A stretch of DNA of 64,000 nt from Streptomyces sp. NBC_01803 (GTDB lineage: Bacteria > Actinomycetota > Actinomycetes > Streptomycetales > Streptomycetaceae). The notes below the pieces were generated by a model. The model ran no database searches and had not been told where the DNA came from. It saw only the letters and a list, made by a program, of their open reading frames with translations. A program made the position numbers and the translations under genes. Position 1 is the stretch's first letter. Each line of letters starts with the position of its first letter. The stretch lies in NCBI RefSeq assembly GCF_035917415.1, contig NZ_CP109073.1:682001-746000 (forward strand), written 5' to 3'. Positions 39,921 to 48,250 of this stretch are shown piece by piece.

Positions 39921-40835
39921 TCACGATCTTCTCAGCAGGGTGGTCGTCGCCGCGTACAGCAGCCCGCCCCTGGTCGCCCTGGGCGGCCCTGCCAGCACGT
40001 CGTACCCGGCGTCGGCGATGGCCTGGGCCGCCGCCCTGCCGCCGCCGACGAACCCGGCCAGCAGCAGCCTCAGCCGCCCGGGAGCGGCGCCGAGCAGCGG
40101 CGCGCCCTCATCGAGCAGCCTACGTGCCCGGTCGGTCAGGTGTGCCACCAGGGTGCGCACCGAGGCGTTGGCGGTGGGCGCGGCGAGGTCGGACTCGGTG
40201 ACACGGAAGCGGCGCATGGCGTCGGCCGGGAGGTAGATCCGGTCCCGGGCGAGGTCCTCGGCGACATCCTGGAGGTGCTCGATGATCTGCAGCGCCGTGC
40301 ACACGGCGTCGGAGCGGCGGACGCTCTCCGGGGTGGCGGTGCCGGTGAGGGCGAGGACGAGCCGGCCGACCGGGTTGGCGGACAGCTCGCAGTAGCCGAG
40401 CAGCTCCTCGAAGGTGGCGTAGCGGCGGATCCGCTGGTCGACACGGTTGGCCTCGACGAGGGCGAGGAACGGGGCGGGGGTGAGCCCGGCGCGGCGCACC
40501 GCCGGGAGAAGGCCGCGCAGCAGCGGGTGGCGCGGCGGGGGCGGGGTGCCGCCGGTGCCGCCGGCGAAGACGCGGCGCAGGTCGGCCTCCAGCGCGTCGA
40601 GCATGGCGAGCCGGTCGTCGGCGAGGGCGGGGTCGAGCCCGAGCAGGACGGCGTCGGCGCCGCCGGGCGGGAGGTCGCCGTCGCCGATGTCGTCGACGAG
40701 GCGGGCGAAGCCGTAGACGGCCATGAGATCGTCGCGCCAGGCGCGGGGCAGGAAGCGGGGGGCGACCGGGAAGTTCTCGTGCGCGGCCTTCGCCAGCACC
40801 GCCTCCGCGTGGCGCCCCTCGGGCGCGGTCAGCAC
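39921..40835 (-). CDS. hpnC: Hydroxysqualene synthase (HpnC)
   Basis: 304 residues from the GTG at 40835. Same fold as HpnD: ARLVDDIGDGDLPP and IEHLQDVAEDLARDRIYLP; ENFPVAPRFLPRAWRDDLMAVYGFARL is typical of HpnC. It converts presqualene diphosphate to hydroxysqualene. First gene of the four-gene squalene operon. Confidence 0.93.
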   Translation of the reverse strand: MLTAPEGRHAEAVLAKAAHENFPVAPRFLPRAWRDDLMAVYGFARLVDDIGDGDLPPGGADAVLLGLDPALADDRLAMLDALEADLRRVFAGGTGGTPPPPRHPLLRGLLPAVRRAGLTPAPFLALVEANRVDQRIRRYATFEELLGYCELSANPVGRLVLALTGTATPESVRRSDAVCTALQIIEHLQDVAEDLARDRIYLPADAMRRFRVTESDLAAPTANASVRTLVAHLTDRARRLLDEGAPLLGAAPGRLRLLLAGFVGGGRAAAQAIADAGYDVLAGPPRATRGGLLYAATTTLLRRS

Positions 40836-40896
40836 GGGCGGCCCGCCCTCACCATTGCCGTCATACTCGTATTTCTACCTTGCAATCAGATAAGCG

Positions 40897-40923
40897 CCGC
40901 CCCGGACACGCGGTTCGGGGCGG
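40897..40923 (-). terminator. Hairpin between the exporter operon and hpnC
   Basis: CCGCCCCG and CGGGGCGG pair over 8 bp around an 11-base loop, just after the end of the ABC ATPase gene and before hpnC on the same strand. It probably ends the long glycopolymer operon; no T-tract. Confidence 0.5.
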
Positions 40924-40942
40924 TGTGACTGGTCCGGTCCGC

Positions 40943-41737
40943 CTACTTCCCGGTCTCCTCCTCGTACGCCTTCAGCACCTGGTCGGTGGAGCCGTCCATG
41001 ACCAGCTCCCCCTTCTCCAGCCACAGCACCCGGTCGCAGGTGTCCCTGATCGACTTGTTGTTGTGGCTGACCAGGAAGACCGTGCCGGCCTCGCCGCGCA
41101 TCTCGCGGATACGGGCCTCCGACCGCCGCTGGAACTTCTTGTCGCCGGTCGCCAGCGCCTCGTCGATCATCAGCACGTCGTGGTCCTTGGCGGCGGCGAT
41201 GGCGAACCGCAGCCTGGCCTGCATGCCCGAGGAGTAGGTCCGCATCGGGAGGCTGATGAAGTCGTCCTTCTCGTTGATCCCGGAGAACTCCACGATGCTC
41301 TGGTAGCGCTCCCGGATCTGCTCGCGGGTCATGCCCATCGCGAGCCCGCCGAGTATGACGTTGCGCTCGCCGGTGAGGTCGTTCATCAGCGCGGCGTTGA
41401 CGCCCAGCAGCGAGGGCTGGCCGTCCGTGTAGACCCGGCCGCGCTCGGCGGGCAGCAGTCCGGCGATGGCACGCAGCAGCGTCGACTTGCCCGAGCCGTT
41501 GGTGCCGATCAGGCCGATGGCCTCACCGCGGTAGGCGACGAAGCTGACGCCGCGCACGGCGTGCACCTCACGGACCCGCGCGGACGGCTCGCGGCGGACG
41601 ATGCGGCGCAGCGCGGCCGTCGCGTTTCCCCGGCCACCCCCGCCGTAGACGCGGTAGACGATGTGCAGATCATCGGCGATGACGGTCGGGACCCGACCGT
41701 CATCCGCCGCTGTGGGGGCGATGTCCCTGTCAGCCAC
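40943..41737 (-). CDS. ABC transporter ATPase of polysaccharide/teichoic-acid type (TagH/Wzt-like)
   Basis: 264 residues from GTG 41737, overlapping the permease gene by 8 bases. Walker A GTNGSGKST, the short signature MRTYSSGMQARLRFAIAAA and Walker B VLMIDEALATGD, plus VREVHAVRGVSFVAYRGEAIGLI, are typical of exporters of lipid-linked glycopolymers. There is no extra C-terminal binding domain, so no chain-terminus recognition is expected. Confidence 0.93.
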   Translation of the reverse strand: MADRDIAPTAADDGRVPTVIADDLHIVYRVYGGGGRGNATAALRRIVRREPSARVREVHAVRGVSFVAYRGEAIGLIGTNGSGKSTLLRAIAGLLPAERGRVYTDGQPSLLGVNAALMNDLTGERNVILGGLAMGMTREQIRERYQSIVEFSGINEKDDFISLPMRTYSSGMQARLRFAIAAAKDHDVLMIDEALATGDKKFQRRSEARIREMRGEAGTVFLVSHNNKSIRDTCDRVLWLEKGELVMDGSTDQVLKAYEEETGK

Positions 41738-42644
41738 GGCCGTACCGCTCCTCCGCCTTCCAGAAGTACACGAAGCCACCGATCCCGGCGACCAGCGCCC
41801 AGCCGAGGGCGAGCAGCCAGGTGCTGGCCGGAATCGTGTCGTGATACGGGCCGTCGATGAGCGAGAACCGCATCAGGTCCATGTACACCGCGGCCGGATT
41901 GGCCTCCAGGATATCCGCCACCCAGTCCGGCCAGTCCGCCCTTTGCTCGACCATGTACCGGAGCGGGAACATCACGCCCGAGGCGTACATCCAGGTGCGC
42001 AGGACGAACGGCATGAGCTGCACGAGGTCCGGGGTGTGGCTGCCCCACCGGGCGAAGAGCATGGCGAGCCCGGCGTTGAAGACGAACTGGAGCACGAGGG
42101 CGGGGGCGACCAGGAACCACGTCCACGTCGGCCAGTGCTGGAAGCCGAGCATCACGACCAGCAGGATGACCATCGAGTAGAGGAGCTGCTGGAGTTGCTG
42201 GAGCGAGAAGGAGATGGGCAGCGAGGCCCGCGGGAAGTGCAGCGCCCGGACCAGGCCGAGGTTGCCGGAGATGGATTTCACCCCGGCGAGCACCGACGCC
42301 TGGGTGAAGGTGAACACGAAGACCCCGGTCACCAGGAAGGGGATGTACTCCTCGTTCTCCATCCCACCCCGCCCGCCCAGCAGCAGCCCGAAGATCAGGA
42401 AGTAGACCAGGGCGTTGAGAAGCGGGGTGAAGACCTGCCACAGCTGGCCGAGTTTCGCCTGGCTGTACTGCGCGGTCAGTTTCGCCTGGGAAAAGGCGAC
42501 TATGAAATACCGGCGCCCCCACAACTGCCGCACGTAGTCCAGCAGTGACGGCCGGGCACCGCTGACGGACAGTCCGTGCAGCGCCGCCAGTTCGGCCGGC
42601 GACACCTCACGGGTGGGCGCACTGTCGTGCGTGGTCTCACTCAC
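41730..42644 (-). CDS. ABC-2 permease of polysaccharide exporter (TagG/Wzm-like)
   Basis: 304 residues from GTG 42644 (weak ribosome site). Six membrane segments, e.g. LLNALVYFLIFGLLLGG, FLVTGVFVFTFTQASVL, LLYSMVILLVVMLGF, WLLALGWALVAGIGGFVYFW, and the family marks SQAKLGQLWQVFTPLLNA and ALHFPRASLPIS. It forms the export channel with the ATPase encoded next to it. Confidence 0.93.
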   Translation of the reverse strand: MSETTHDSAPTREVSPAELAALHGLSVSGARPSLLDYVRQLWGRRYFIVAFSQAKLTAQYSQAKLGQLWQVFTPLLNALVYFLIFGLLLGGRGGMENEEYIPFLVTGVFVFTFTQASVLAGVKSISGNLGLVRALHFPRASLPISFSLQQLQQLLYSMVILLVVMLGFQHWPTWTWFLVAPALVLQFVFNAGLAMLFARWGSHTPDLVQLMPFVLRTWMYASGVMFPLRYMVEQRADWPDWVADILEANPAAVYMDLMRFSLIDGPYHDTIPASTWLLALGWALVAGIGGFVYFWKAEERYGRG

Positions 42645-42724
42645 CTTTGAAATTCGTCCTCACAGGGCACAGGCTGGAAGAAGCCGCGATGGGCGGCCCC
42701 TGGATGGTCTCAGACCCGAGCTTG

Positions 42725-43621
42725 TCAGATGACCGGAGGTCGTCCCAGCCGGGTCAGGCGCCATACCGTACGCCAACGCATCGGCTTCCGCGGACCGCAT
42801 GGGGTGCGCCAGCCCTCCGCGAAGCCGCCGAACCACGCCTTCAGGGCCGGCGGCGGAGGTCGCCGCAGAAGGGTCAGCAGCAGCCAGACGGAGAGGTAGA
42901 CGGGGACCAGCGGCAGCGGCAGATTGCGGCGGGCCAGCCACACCCGGTTCCGCGCGACCATGCGGTGGTAGACGGCGTGCCGGGACGGCGCGGTGGCCGG
43001 GTGGAGCAGGAGCAGATCGGCGCGATAGTGGATGTTCCAGCCCGCGTCCAGTGCCCGCCAGGCCAGATCCGTCTCCTCGTGGGCGTAGAAGAAGGTGTCC
43101 GGCAGGCCGCCGACCTGCTGGAAGACCTGGGTGCGCACGGCGTTGGCACCACCGAGGAACGTGGTGACCCGGGACGAGCGCATCGGGTCGGAGGCGCGCA
43201 GCCTGGGCACATGACGCCGCTGGGTGACACCGCTGTCCGGGTCCGCGATGCGGAAGCTGACGATGCCGAGCCGGGGATCCGCGTCGAACGCCGAGCGAAT
43301 CAATTCGGCCGCACCTTTGTCCGGAAGCAGACCGTCGTCGTCCAGAAACAGCAGTACGTCGACGTCGCGGCCCCCGGGACCGAACGCCTCGATGCCCACA
43401 TTCCGGCCACCCGGGATGCCGACGTTCTCCGGCAGCTCCAGGCTGCGCACGCCCTCCGGCAGATCGGACAGCTCGGCGCCGTTGCCGACCACCACCACCT
43501 CGATCGGCGCCCCGTCCTGCGCGGCGACCGAGTCCAGCAGCGCCGTGAGTTCCTTGGGGCGGTCACCCATGGTCAGGATGACCGCGCCGAGCTTGAGCCG
43601 CGCCGTCTCCACGGCGATCAC
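42725..43621 (-). CDS. Family 2 glycosyltransferase
   Basis: 298 residues from GTG 43621, overlapping the CDP-alcohol transferase stop (GTGA). GT-A fold: LGAVILTMGDRPKELTALLDSV, NVGIPGGRNVGIEAF, DVLLFLDDDGLLP (DxD), and FFYAHEETDLAWRALDAGW (ED base). A hydrophobic C-terminal stretch (LPLVPVYLSVWLLLTLL) may hold it at the membrane. It likely adds a sugar to the glycopolymer or its lipid linker. Confidence 0.9.
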   Translation of the reverse strand: MIAVETARLKLGAVILTMGDRPKELTALLDSVAAQDGAPIEVVVVGNGAELSDLPEGVRSLELPENVGIPGGRNVGIEAFGPGGRDVDVLLFLDDDGLLPDKGAAELIRSAFDADPRLGIVSFRIADPDSGVTQRRHVPRLRASDPMRSSRVTTFLGGANAVRTQVFQQVGGLPDTFFYAHEETDLAWRALDAGWNIHYRADLLLLHPATAPSRHAVYHRMVARNRVWLARRNLPLPLVPVYLSVWLLLTLLRRPPPPALKAWFGGFAEGWRTPCGPRKPMRWRTVWRLTRLGRPPVI

Positions 43622-44403
43622 CGTAGCCTGCTGGACGCCAGGATGGAGACCAGGTGCAGCAGCGTCTGCGTCACGGCGACGGCCGCCAGCACCACCACCC
43701 CGAGCCGCGTGAAGAACAGGTCGCCCCCGACCGCGTCCAGCGCGGCCACCGCCAGGATCAGCAGGGACGCCTCGACGCCGCCGACCAGCCGGTGGAACTT
43801 CAGCGCCGCGGCGGCCCGGCGGGCCAGCGCCAGCCCCTGGGAGCGCGGCGTGGCCGCCTCGTCGCGCACCGCGGACAGCCCGCCGCGGGTCCGCGCGACG
43901 TCGACCAGGTCGGTCTCGGCCTTGATCAGGATGGCGCCGAGCGCCGCCACCGTGCCGAGGAACGCCCACAGCCAGTTCGGCGCGGGCTCCTCGACGGCGA
44001 AGACGTCGGCGGCCCGCACGCCGAAGCCGACGAGCAGCGCGGCCTCGGCCAGGTAGTGGCCGACGCGGTCCAGGTAGACGCCGGTGACGGAGGTCTGGCC
44101 GCGCCAGCGCGCGACCTCGCCGTCCACGCAGTCCAGGAGCAGGTAGAGCTGGATGAGGAGCGCGGCGAGCAGTGCCCCGGCCGGCCCGGGAACCAGCAGG
44201 GCCGCGCCGGCCGCGACGCCGGCGACGACCATCAGGTACGTGAGCTGGTTGGGCGTTATGCGGGTGGACACCAGGTGCCTGGTCCAGCGCAGCGAGATCT
44301 CCCGCATGTACAGGCGCCCGGCCCAGTGCTCTCCGCTGCGCCGGTCCTTCACCCCTGGCGGGTGCACGACCGGCCGGAGTTCAGCTACCGATGGTTTTGA
44401 CAT
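43618..44403 (-). CDS. CDP-alcohol phosphatidyltransferase family protein with altered last motif residue
   Basis: 261 residues. Membrane enzyme with the motif LLDCVDGEVARW followed by GVYLDRVGHYL: the usual D-x2-D-G-x2-A-R...G-x3-D-x3-D has His instead of the last Asp. About five membrane segments. It moves a phosphoalcohol from a CDP-alcohol to an acceptor, here probably during glycopolymer assembly. The start overlaps the 3' end of the upstream dehydrogenase gene by 23 bases. Confidence 0.88.
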   Translation of the reverse strand: MSKPSVAELRPVVHPPGVKDRRSGEHWAGRLYMREISLRWTRHLVSTRITPNQLTYLMVVAGVAAGAALLVPGPAGALLAALLIQLYLLLDCVDGEVARWRGQTSVTGVYLDRVGHYLAEAALLVGFGVRAADVFAVEEPAPNWLWAFLGTVAALGAILIKAETDLVDVARTRGGLSAVRDEAATPRSQGLALARRAAAALKFHRLVGGVEASLLILAVAALDAVGGDLFFTRLGVVVLAAVAVTQTLLHLVSILASSRLR

Positions 44404-45442
44404 AGTCCGCGTAGGTGTCCCTGATCTGGTCGTTGGTCAGGTCGAGGTGCTCAAGGATGGTGTAGCGCCCCGGCCTGGTCTGCGGTGCGAAGGCGACGGC
44501 CGTCACGAACTCGTCGGCGGTGAAGCCGATGTCGTCGGGCAGCACGGGCAGCCCGTGCCGCCGCAGCACGTCGGCGAACAGCCCGCACTGGTCGGGCTCC
44601 CCGCGCAGGTGCATGGCGAAGGCGGCCCCCAGGCCCACCTGTTCGCCGTGCGGCGCCGACCGCTTGGGGTGGAGCAGGTCCAGCGCGTGCGAGATCTCGT
44701 GACAGGCGCCGGAGGACGGCCGGGTGTGCCCGGCGATCGACATGGCGATCCCGGAGAGCACCAGCGCCTCCGCGAGCACGGTCAGGAAGCGGTCGTCCCC
44801 GCAGCCGCCGGGGTGGCGCAGCACGGCCTCGCCGGCCTGCCGGGCCATCGCCGCGGCCAGGCCGTCGATCTGCTCGCCGGTCTCCCGGTGCGACAGCTCC
44901 CAGTCCGCGATGGCGGAGATGTTGGAGATGGCGTCCCCGATGCCGGAGCGGACGTACCGGACCGGCGCCCGGCGGATCACGTCGAGGTCGACGACCAGCG
45001 CGATGGGCGTGGGCACGCCGTAGGAGCCGCGCCCGGCGTCGTTGTCGAGGGTGGACACCGGCGAGCAGATGCCGTCGTGGGCCAGGTTGGTCGCGACGGC
45101 GACCATCGGCAGGCCGACGCGGGCGGCGGCGTACTTGGCGGCGTCGATGATCTTGCCGCCGCCCAGGCCGACCACGGCGTCGTAGCGGCCGGAGCGCATC
45201 GCGTCGGCGAGCTGCACGGCGGCGTCGAGGCTGCCACCGGCGACCTCGTACCAGTCGGCCCCGGGCAGCGCCGGGGCCAGCCGCTCGCGCAGCGCGGCGC
45301 CCGAGCCGTTGCTGATGGCGACGGCCAGCCGCCCCGAGGACGAGATGCGCTGGTCGGCCAGGAGCCCCGCCAGGTTGTCCAGGGCCCCGGCGGTGATGTC
45401 GACCGAGACGGGGGACGGGATGAGGCGGGTCAGTACCGGCAC
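44381..45442 (-). CDS. Glycerol-1-phosphate-dehydrogenase-like (iron-type alcohol dehydrogenase family) enzyme
   Basis: 353 residues from GTG 45442. NAD(P) site AVVGLGGGKIIDAAKYAA, VATNLAHDGICSPVS, and metal-binding GHTRPSSGACHEISHALD and SAPHGEQVGLGAAFA. This is the AraM/EgsA-like branch that reduces dihydroxyacetone phosphate or a similar ketone phosphate to a polyol phosphate. With a nucleotidyltransferase and CDP-alcohol transferases next to it, it probably makes the polyol phosphate that is then activated as a CDP derivative. Confidence 0.85.
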   Translation of the reverse strand: MPVLTRLIPSPVSVDITAGALDNLAGLLADQRISSSGRLAVAISNGSGAALRERLAPALPGADWYEVAGGSLDAAVQLADAMRSGRYDAVVGLGGGKIIDAAKYAAARVGLPMVAVATNLAHDGICSPVSTLDNDAGRGSYGVPTPIALVVDLDVIRRAPVRYVRSGIGDAISNISAIADWELSHRETGEQIDGLAAAMARQAGEAVLRHPGGCGDDRFLTVLAEALVLSGIAMSIAGHTRPSSGACHEISHALDLLHPKRSAPHGEQVGLGAAFAMHLRGEPDQCGLFADVLRRHGLPVLPDDIGFTADEFVTAVAFAPQTRPGRYTILEHLDLTNDQIRDTYADYVKTIGS

Positions 45443-46179
45443 GCGATCTCCCGTCCCCGGGCGAGGTCGTCGTGGTTGTCGATCTCGACCCAGCTCACGT
45501 CGCCGATGGGCGCGGTGTCGACGCGGAAGCCGCGGTCGACGAGCTCCTGGTACCCGTCCTCGTAGTAGAGCTGGGGGTCGCGCTCGAACGTGACGCGCAG
45601 CGCGTCGGCCAGCTCGGCGGCGGCCGAGGACTCGATGAGGGTGACGCCGATGTACTCACCGGTGGCCTCGGCCGGGTCCATCAGCTTGGTGATGCGCTGG
45701 ACGCCCTTCTCCGGGTCGGCGACGACCTTCATCTCCTCATCGGCCAGGCGCTTGACGGCGTCCAGGGCGAGGATGATCGGGCCCTGTCCCCGGGCGGCCA
45801 GCAGGGTCTGCTCGACGGAGACCGGGTGCACGGTGTCGCCATTGGCGAGGATGACGCCCTCGGCGATGACGTCGCGGGCGCACCACAGGGAGTAGGCGTT
45901 GTTCCACTCCTCGGCCTTGTCGTTCTCGACGAGGGTGAGGCGGACGCCGTAGCGGCGCTCCAGCGCCTCCTTGCGCTCGTACACCGCTTCCTTGCGGTAG
46001 CCGACGACGATCGCGGCCTCCGCCAGACCCACCTCGGCGAAGTTCGCCAGCGTGAGGTCGAGGACGGTTTTGGTGTCCTCGCCCTCCGAGGTGACGACCG
46101 GCACCAGGGCTTTGGGCAGGGTGTCGGTGTAGGGGCGTAGACGCCGTCCGGCGCCCGCGGCCAGGATGAGGCCGATCAT
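45430..46179 (-). CDS. Sugar/polyol-phosphate nucleotidyltransferase
   Basis: 249 residues. Signature LILAAGAGRRLRPYTDTLPKALVPV, then ANGDTVHPV and a C-terminal IGDVSWVEIDNHDDLARGREI as in phosphocholine/polyol-phosphate cytidylyltransferases. Its ATG overlaps the stop of the upstream gene (ATGA) and its own end overlaps the dehydrogenase start by 13 bases. Expected to make a CDP-activated alcohol or sugar for the neighbouring phosphotransferases. Confidence 0.9.
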   Translation of the reverse strand: MIGLILAAGAGRRLRPYTDTLPKALVPVVTSEGEDTKTVLDLTLANFAEVGLAEAAIVVGYRKEAVYERKEALERRYGVRLTLVENDKAEEWNNAYSLWCARDVIAEGVILANGDTVHPVSVEQTLLAARGQGPIILALDAVKRLADEEMKVVADPEKGVQRITKLMDPAEATGEYIGVTLIESSAAAELADALRVTFERDPQLYYEDGYQELVDRGFRVDTAPIGDVSWVEIDNHDDLARGREIACRY

Positions 46180-48026
46180 GCGGGTTCTCCTGTTTCGTCG
46201 TGTACGGCCGGTGCCTGGGACGAGATCCAGAAACGGATGCTCTCCCCCAGCACCAGGAGCGCCAGGGCCCCGCCAAGGACCGCGAGCGCGGTGGTGAAGC
46301 CATGCCCGGTCGCCCAGAGGGCGGCGGCGGTGACCGCCAGGACGCGCCCCTCGTGACCGCCGGTGGCCAGGACCAGCCGACGGGGGGGCGCCCCGGCACC
46401 GCCGCGGAGGCGGTACACCGTGTCGTAATGATGGTAGGCACAAGCGGCCACCAGAAAGAAAGCCGCGGGCAACGCCCCGTTCACTCCGCTGTGGGCGGCG
46501 AGGACCAGAACGGTCAGGTACTCGCCGCAGCGGAACAGCGGCGGCAGCACCCAGTCGAACGGCCGCTCCAGGGGCGCCGCGATCGCCCGCCCCGCGCACA
46601 CCGCGTAGCACGCCGCCGCGGCGACGCCGTACCAGCGGGTGTCGCCGGCGGTGGCGAGCAGGACGCCGACCAGCGCGGCGGTCCCGGCCAGGGCCCACAG
46701 CGGCGCGGTGAGACGGCCGCCGGCCGGGCGCGGGCGCGCGCCGGCCACGGCGTGCGCGAACGGTCCGCTGTCGGCCAGCCCGGCGAGCGCGGCGGCGCCC
46801 CGCTCCCCGCCGCCGCGCAGCCGCCGGGAGCGCAGCAGGCGTCCGGCTGTGGTGTAGCAGGCGGCGAACCCGCTGGCGGCGAGCAGCACGGTGAACGTGA
46901 CGCGGGGCGTGGTGACCGCGGTGAGGACGGCGATCAGGGCCCAGCGCTCTCCGATGGGCAGCACGATCATGCGCCGCAGCCAGACGGTCCAGCCGATCCG
47001 GTCCAGCCGGCCGGAGAGGGCGGTGGCGCCCGGCGAGGCGGCGCCGGGGGCCGGCGGGTGGGCCTCGTTGAAGGCGAAGTCCACGATGTGCCGGGTGGTC
47101 TGGAGGACCATCGCGCCCAGGGCCAGCGCCCAGACGTCGTCGCCGCCGCGCGCCGCGCCGAGGGCGAGCCCGGCGTAGAAGGCGTACTCCTTGGCCCGGT
47201 CGAACGTCGCGTCGAGCCAGGCGCCGAGGGTCGAGTACCGCAGGGCGTAGCGGGCGAGCTGGCCGTCGGCGCAGTCGAGCACGAAGGAGCCGAGCAGCAG
47301 CAGCGCGGCGGCCACGAATCCGGCGCGGGTGCCGGTGGCGGCGCAGCCGGCCGCGATCAGCGCGGTGATCAGCGAGGCGGTGGTGACCTGGTTGGGGGTG
47401 AGGCCCCGGCGGGCGCACCAGCGTGCCAGATAGCGGGAGTAGGGGCTGACGAAGTGGGTGGTGAAGAACCCGTCGCGGGACTTGACGGCGGTGCGCAGCC
47501 GGTAGTCCTCGTCGTCCACGGCGGCGACGGCTTCGGCGGCCCGCTCGCGTTCGGCCGCGTCGGCCGGGACGGTGGCCACCAGGGGGCCGAGGTCCGGGCG
47601 GTGGACGGGCGTGCCGGCCGCTTCGAGGCGCGCGGCGACGCGGTCGGGCAGGCAGCCGGTGGCCGGCGGCGCGGCGACGGACCGGCTCGTGGACGCCGAC
47701 GCCGACGCGGGCGCGGCGCTCGCGGCGCTCGCGGCGGGGGCCAGGGCGGCGGCCAACACGCCGCGCTCGTCCGGAAGCACGGCGACGGCACCGGGTACGG
47801 CCGAGGCGCCGAAGCGGGGGTCGGTCAGGCCGAGCCGCAGGCTGTGGCGGTGGCCCACGAAGCGGGGGTCGACGAGAGCGACCCGCTCCCCGGCCGGGAT
47901 GTCCGCGAGCGCGGCCGAGGGACCGGCGCTGTCATCGGCCACCCGGACGGAGAATCCCAGCCCGCGCAGGTCGCCCTCAAGCGACGACCCGGGTGGGGGC
48001 GGACCGGTGAGAATGGCGGTCGACAG
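46176..48026 (-). CDS. DUF5941 / CDP-alcohol phosphotransferase fusion protein, probable CTG start
   Basis: 616 residues if started at CTG 48026. An N-terminal soluble nucleotide-sugar-like part of about 170 residues (ERVALVDPRFVGHRHSLRLGL), a CDP-alcohol transferase with canonical LDCADGQLARY ... LGAWLDATFDRAKEY, then a DUF5941 membrane part. The frame upstream of GTG 47942 still reads protein-like (STAILTGPPPPGSSLEGDL), GAGGAG lies 9 bases before the CTG, and a stop codon precedes it. So initiation at CTG, or loss of a GTG by one base, is likely. First gene of the glycopolymer operon. Confidence 0.82.
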   Translation of the reverse strand: MSTAILTGPPPPGSSLEGDLRGLGFSVRVADDSAGPSAALADIPAGERVALVDPRFVGHRHSLRLGLTDPRFGASAVPGAVAVLPDERGVLAAALAPAASAASAAPASASASTSRSVAAPPATGCLPDRVAARLEAAGTPVHRPDLGPLVATVPADAAERERAAEAVAAVDDEDYRLRTAVKSRDGFFTTHFVSPYSRYLARWCARRGLTPNQVTTASLITALIAAGCAATGTRAGFVAAALLLLGSFVLDCADGQLARYALRYSTLGAWLDATFDRAKEYAFYAGLALGAARGGDDVWALALGAMVLQTTRHIVDFAFNEAHPPAPGAASPGATALSGRLDRIGWTVWLRRMIVLPIGERWALIAVLTAVTTPRVTFTVLLAASGFAACYTTAGRLLRSRRLRGGGERGAAALAGLADSGPFAHAVAGARPRPAGGRLTAPLWALAGTAALVGVLLATAGDTRWYGVAAAACYAVCAGRAIAAPLERPFDWVLPPLFRCGEYLTVLVLAAHSGVNGALPAAFFLVAACAYHHYDTVYRLRGGAGAPPRRLVLATGGHEGRVLAVTAAALWATGHGFTTALAVLGGALALLVLGESIRFWISSQAPAVHDETGEPA

Positions 48027-48250
48027 GGTGATTCACTCCTCGGGGCGGAACCCGTCACTGCGGCTGCACGTCGGCAGAGATTATCTGATGACCACTCCAC
48101 GGCAAGAATGGCGTTGGCATCAGGAAACCCGGGGTTCATCTCCGGGGGCGGACATATCGGGAAGGCGCCACCCTAGCCGATACGACCGAATGCGATCGAA
48201 CCGTTACGACAAGCAACGGCCGTTCCCGGGGAAGCGGTTAGGCTGCCGCC

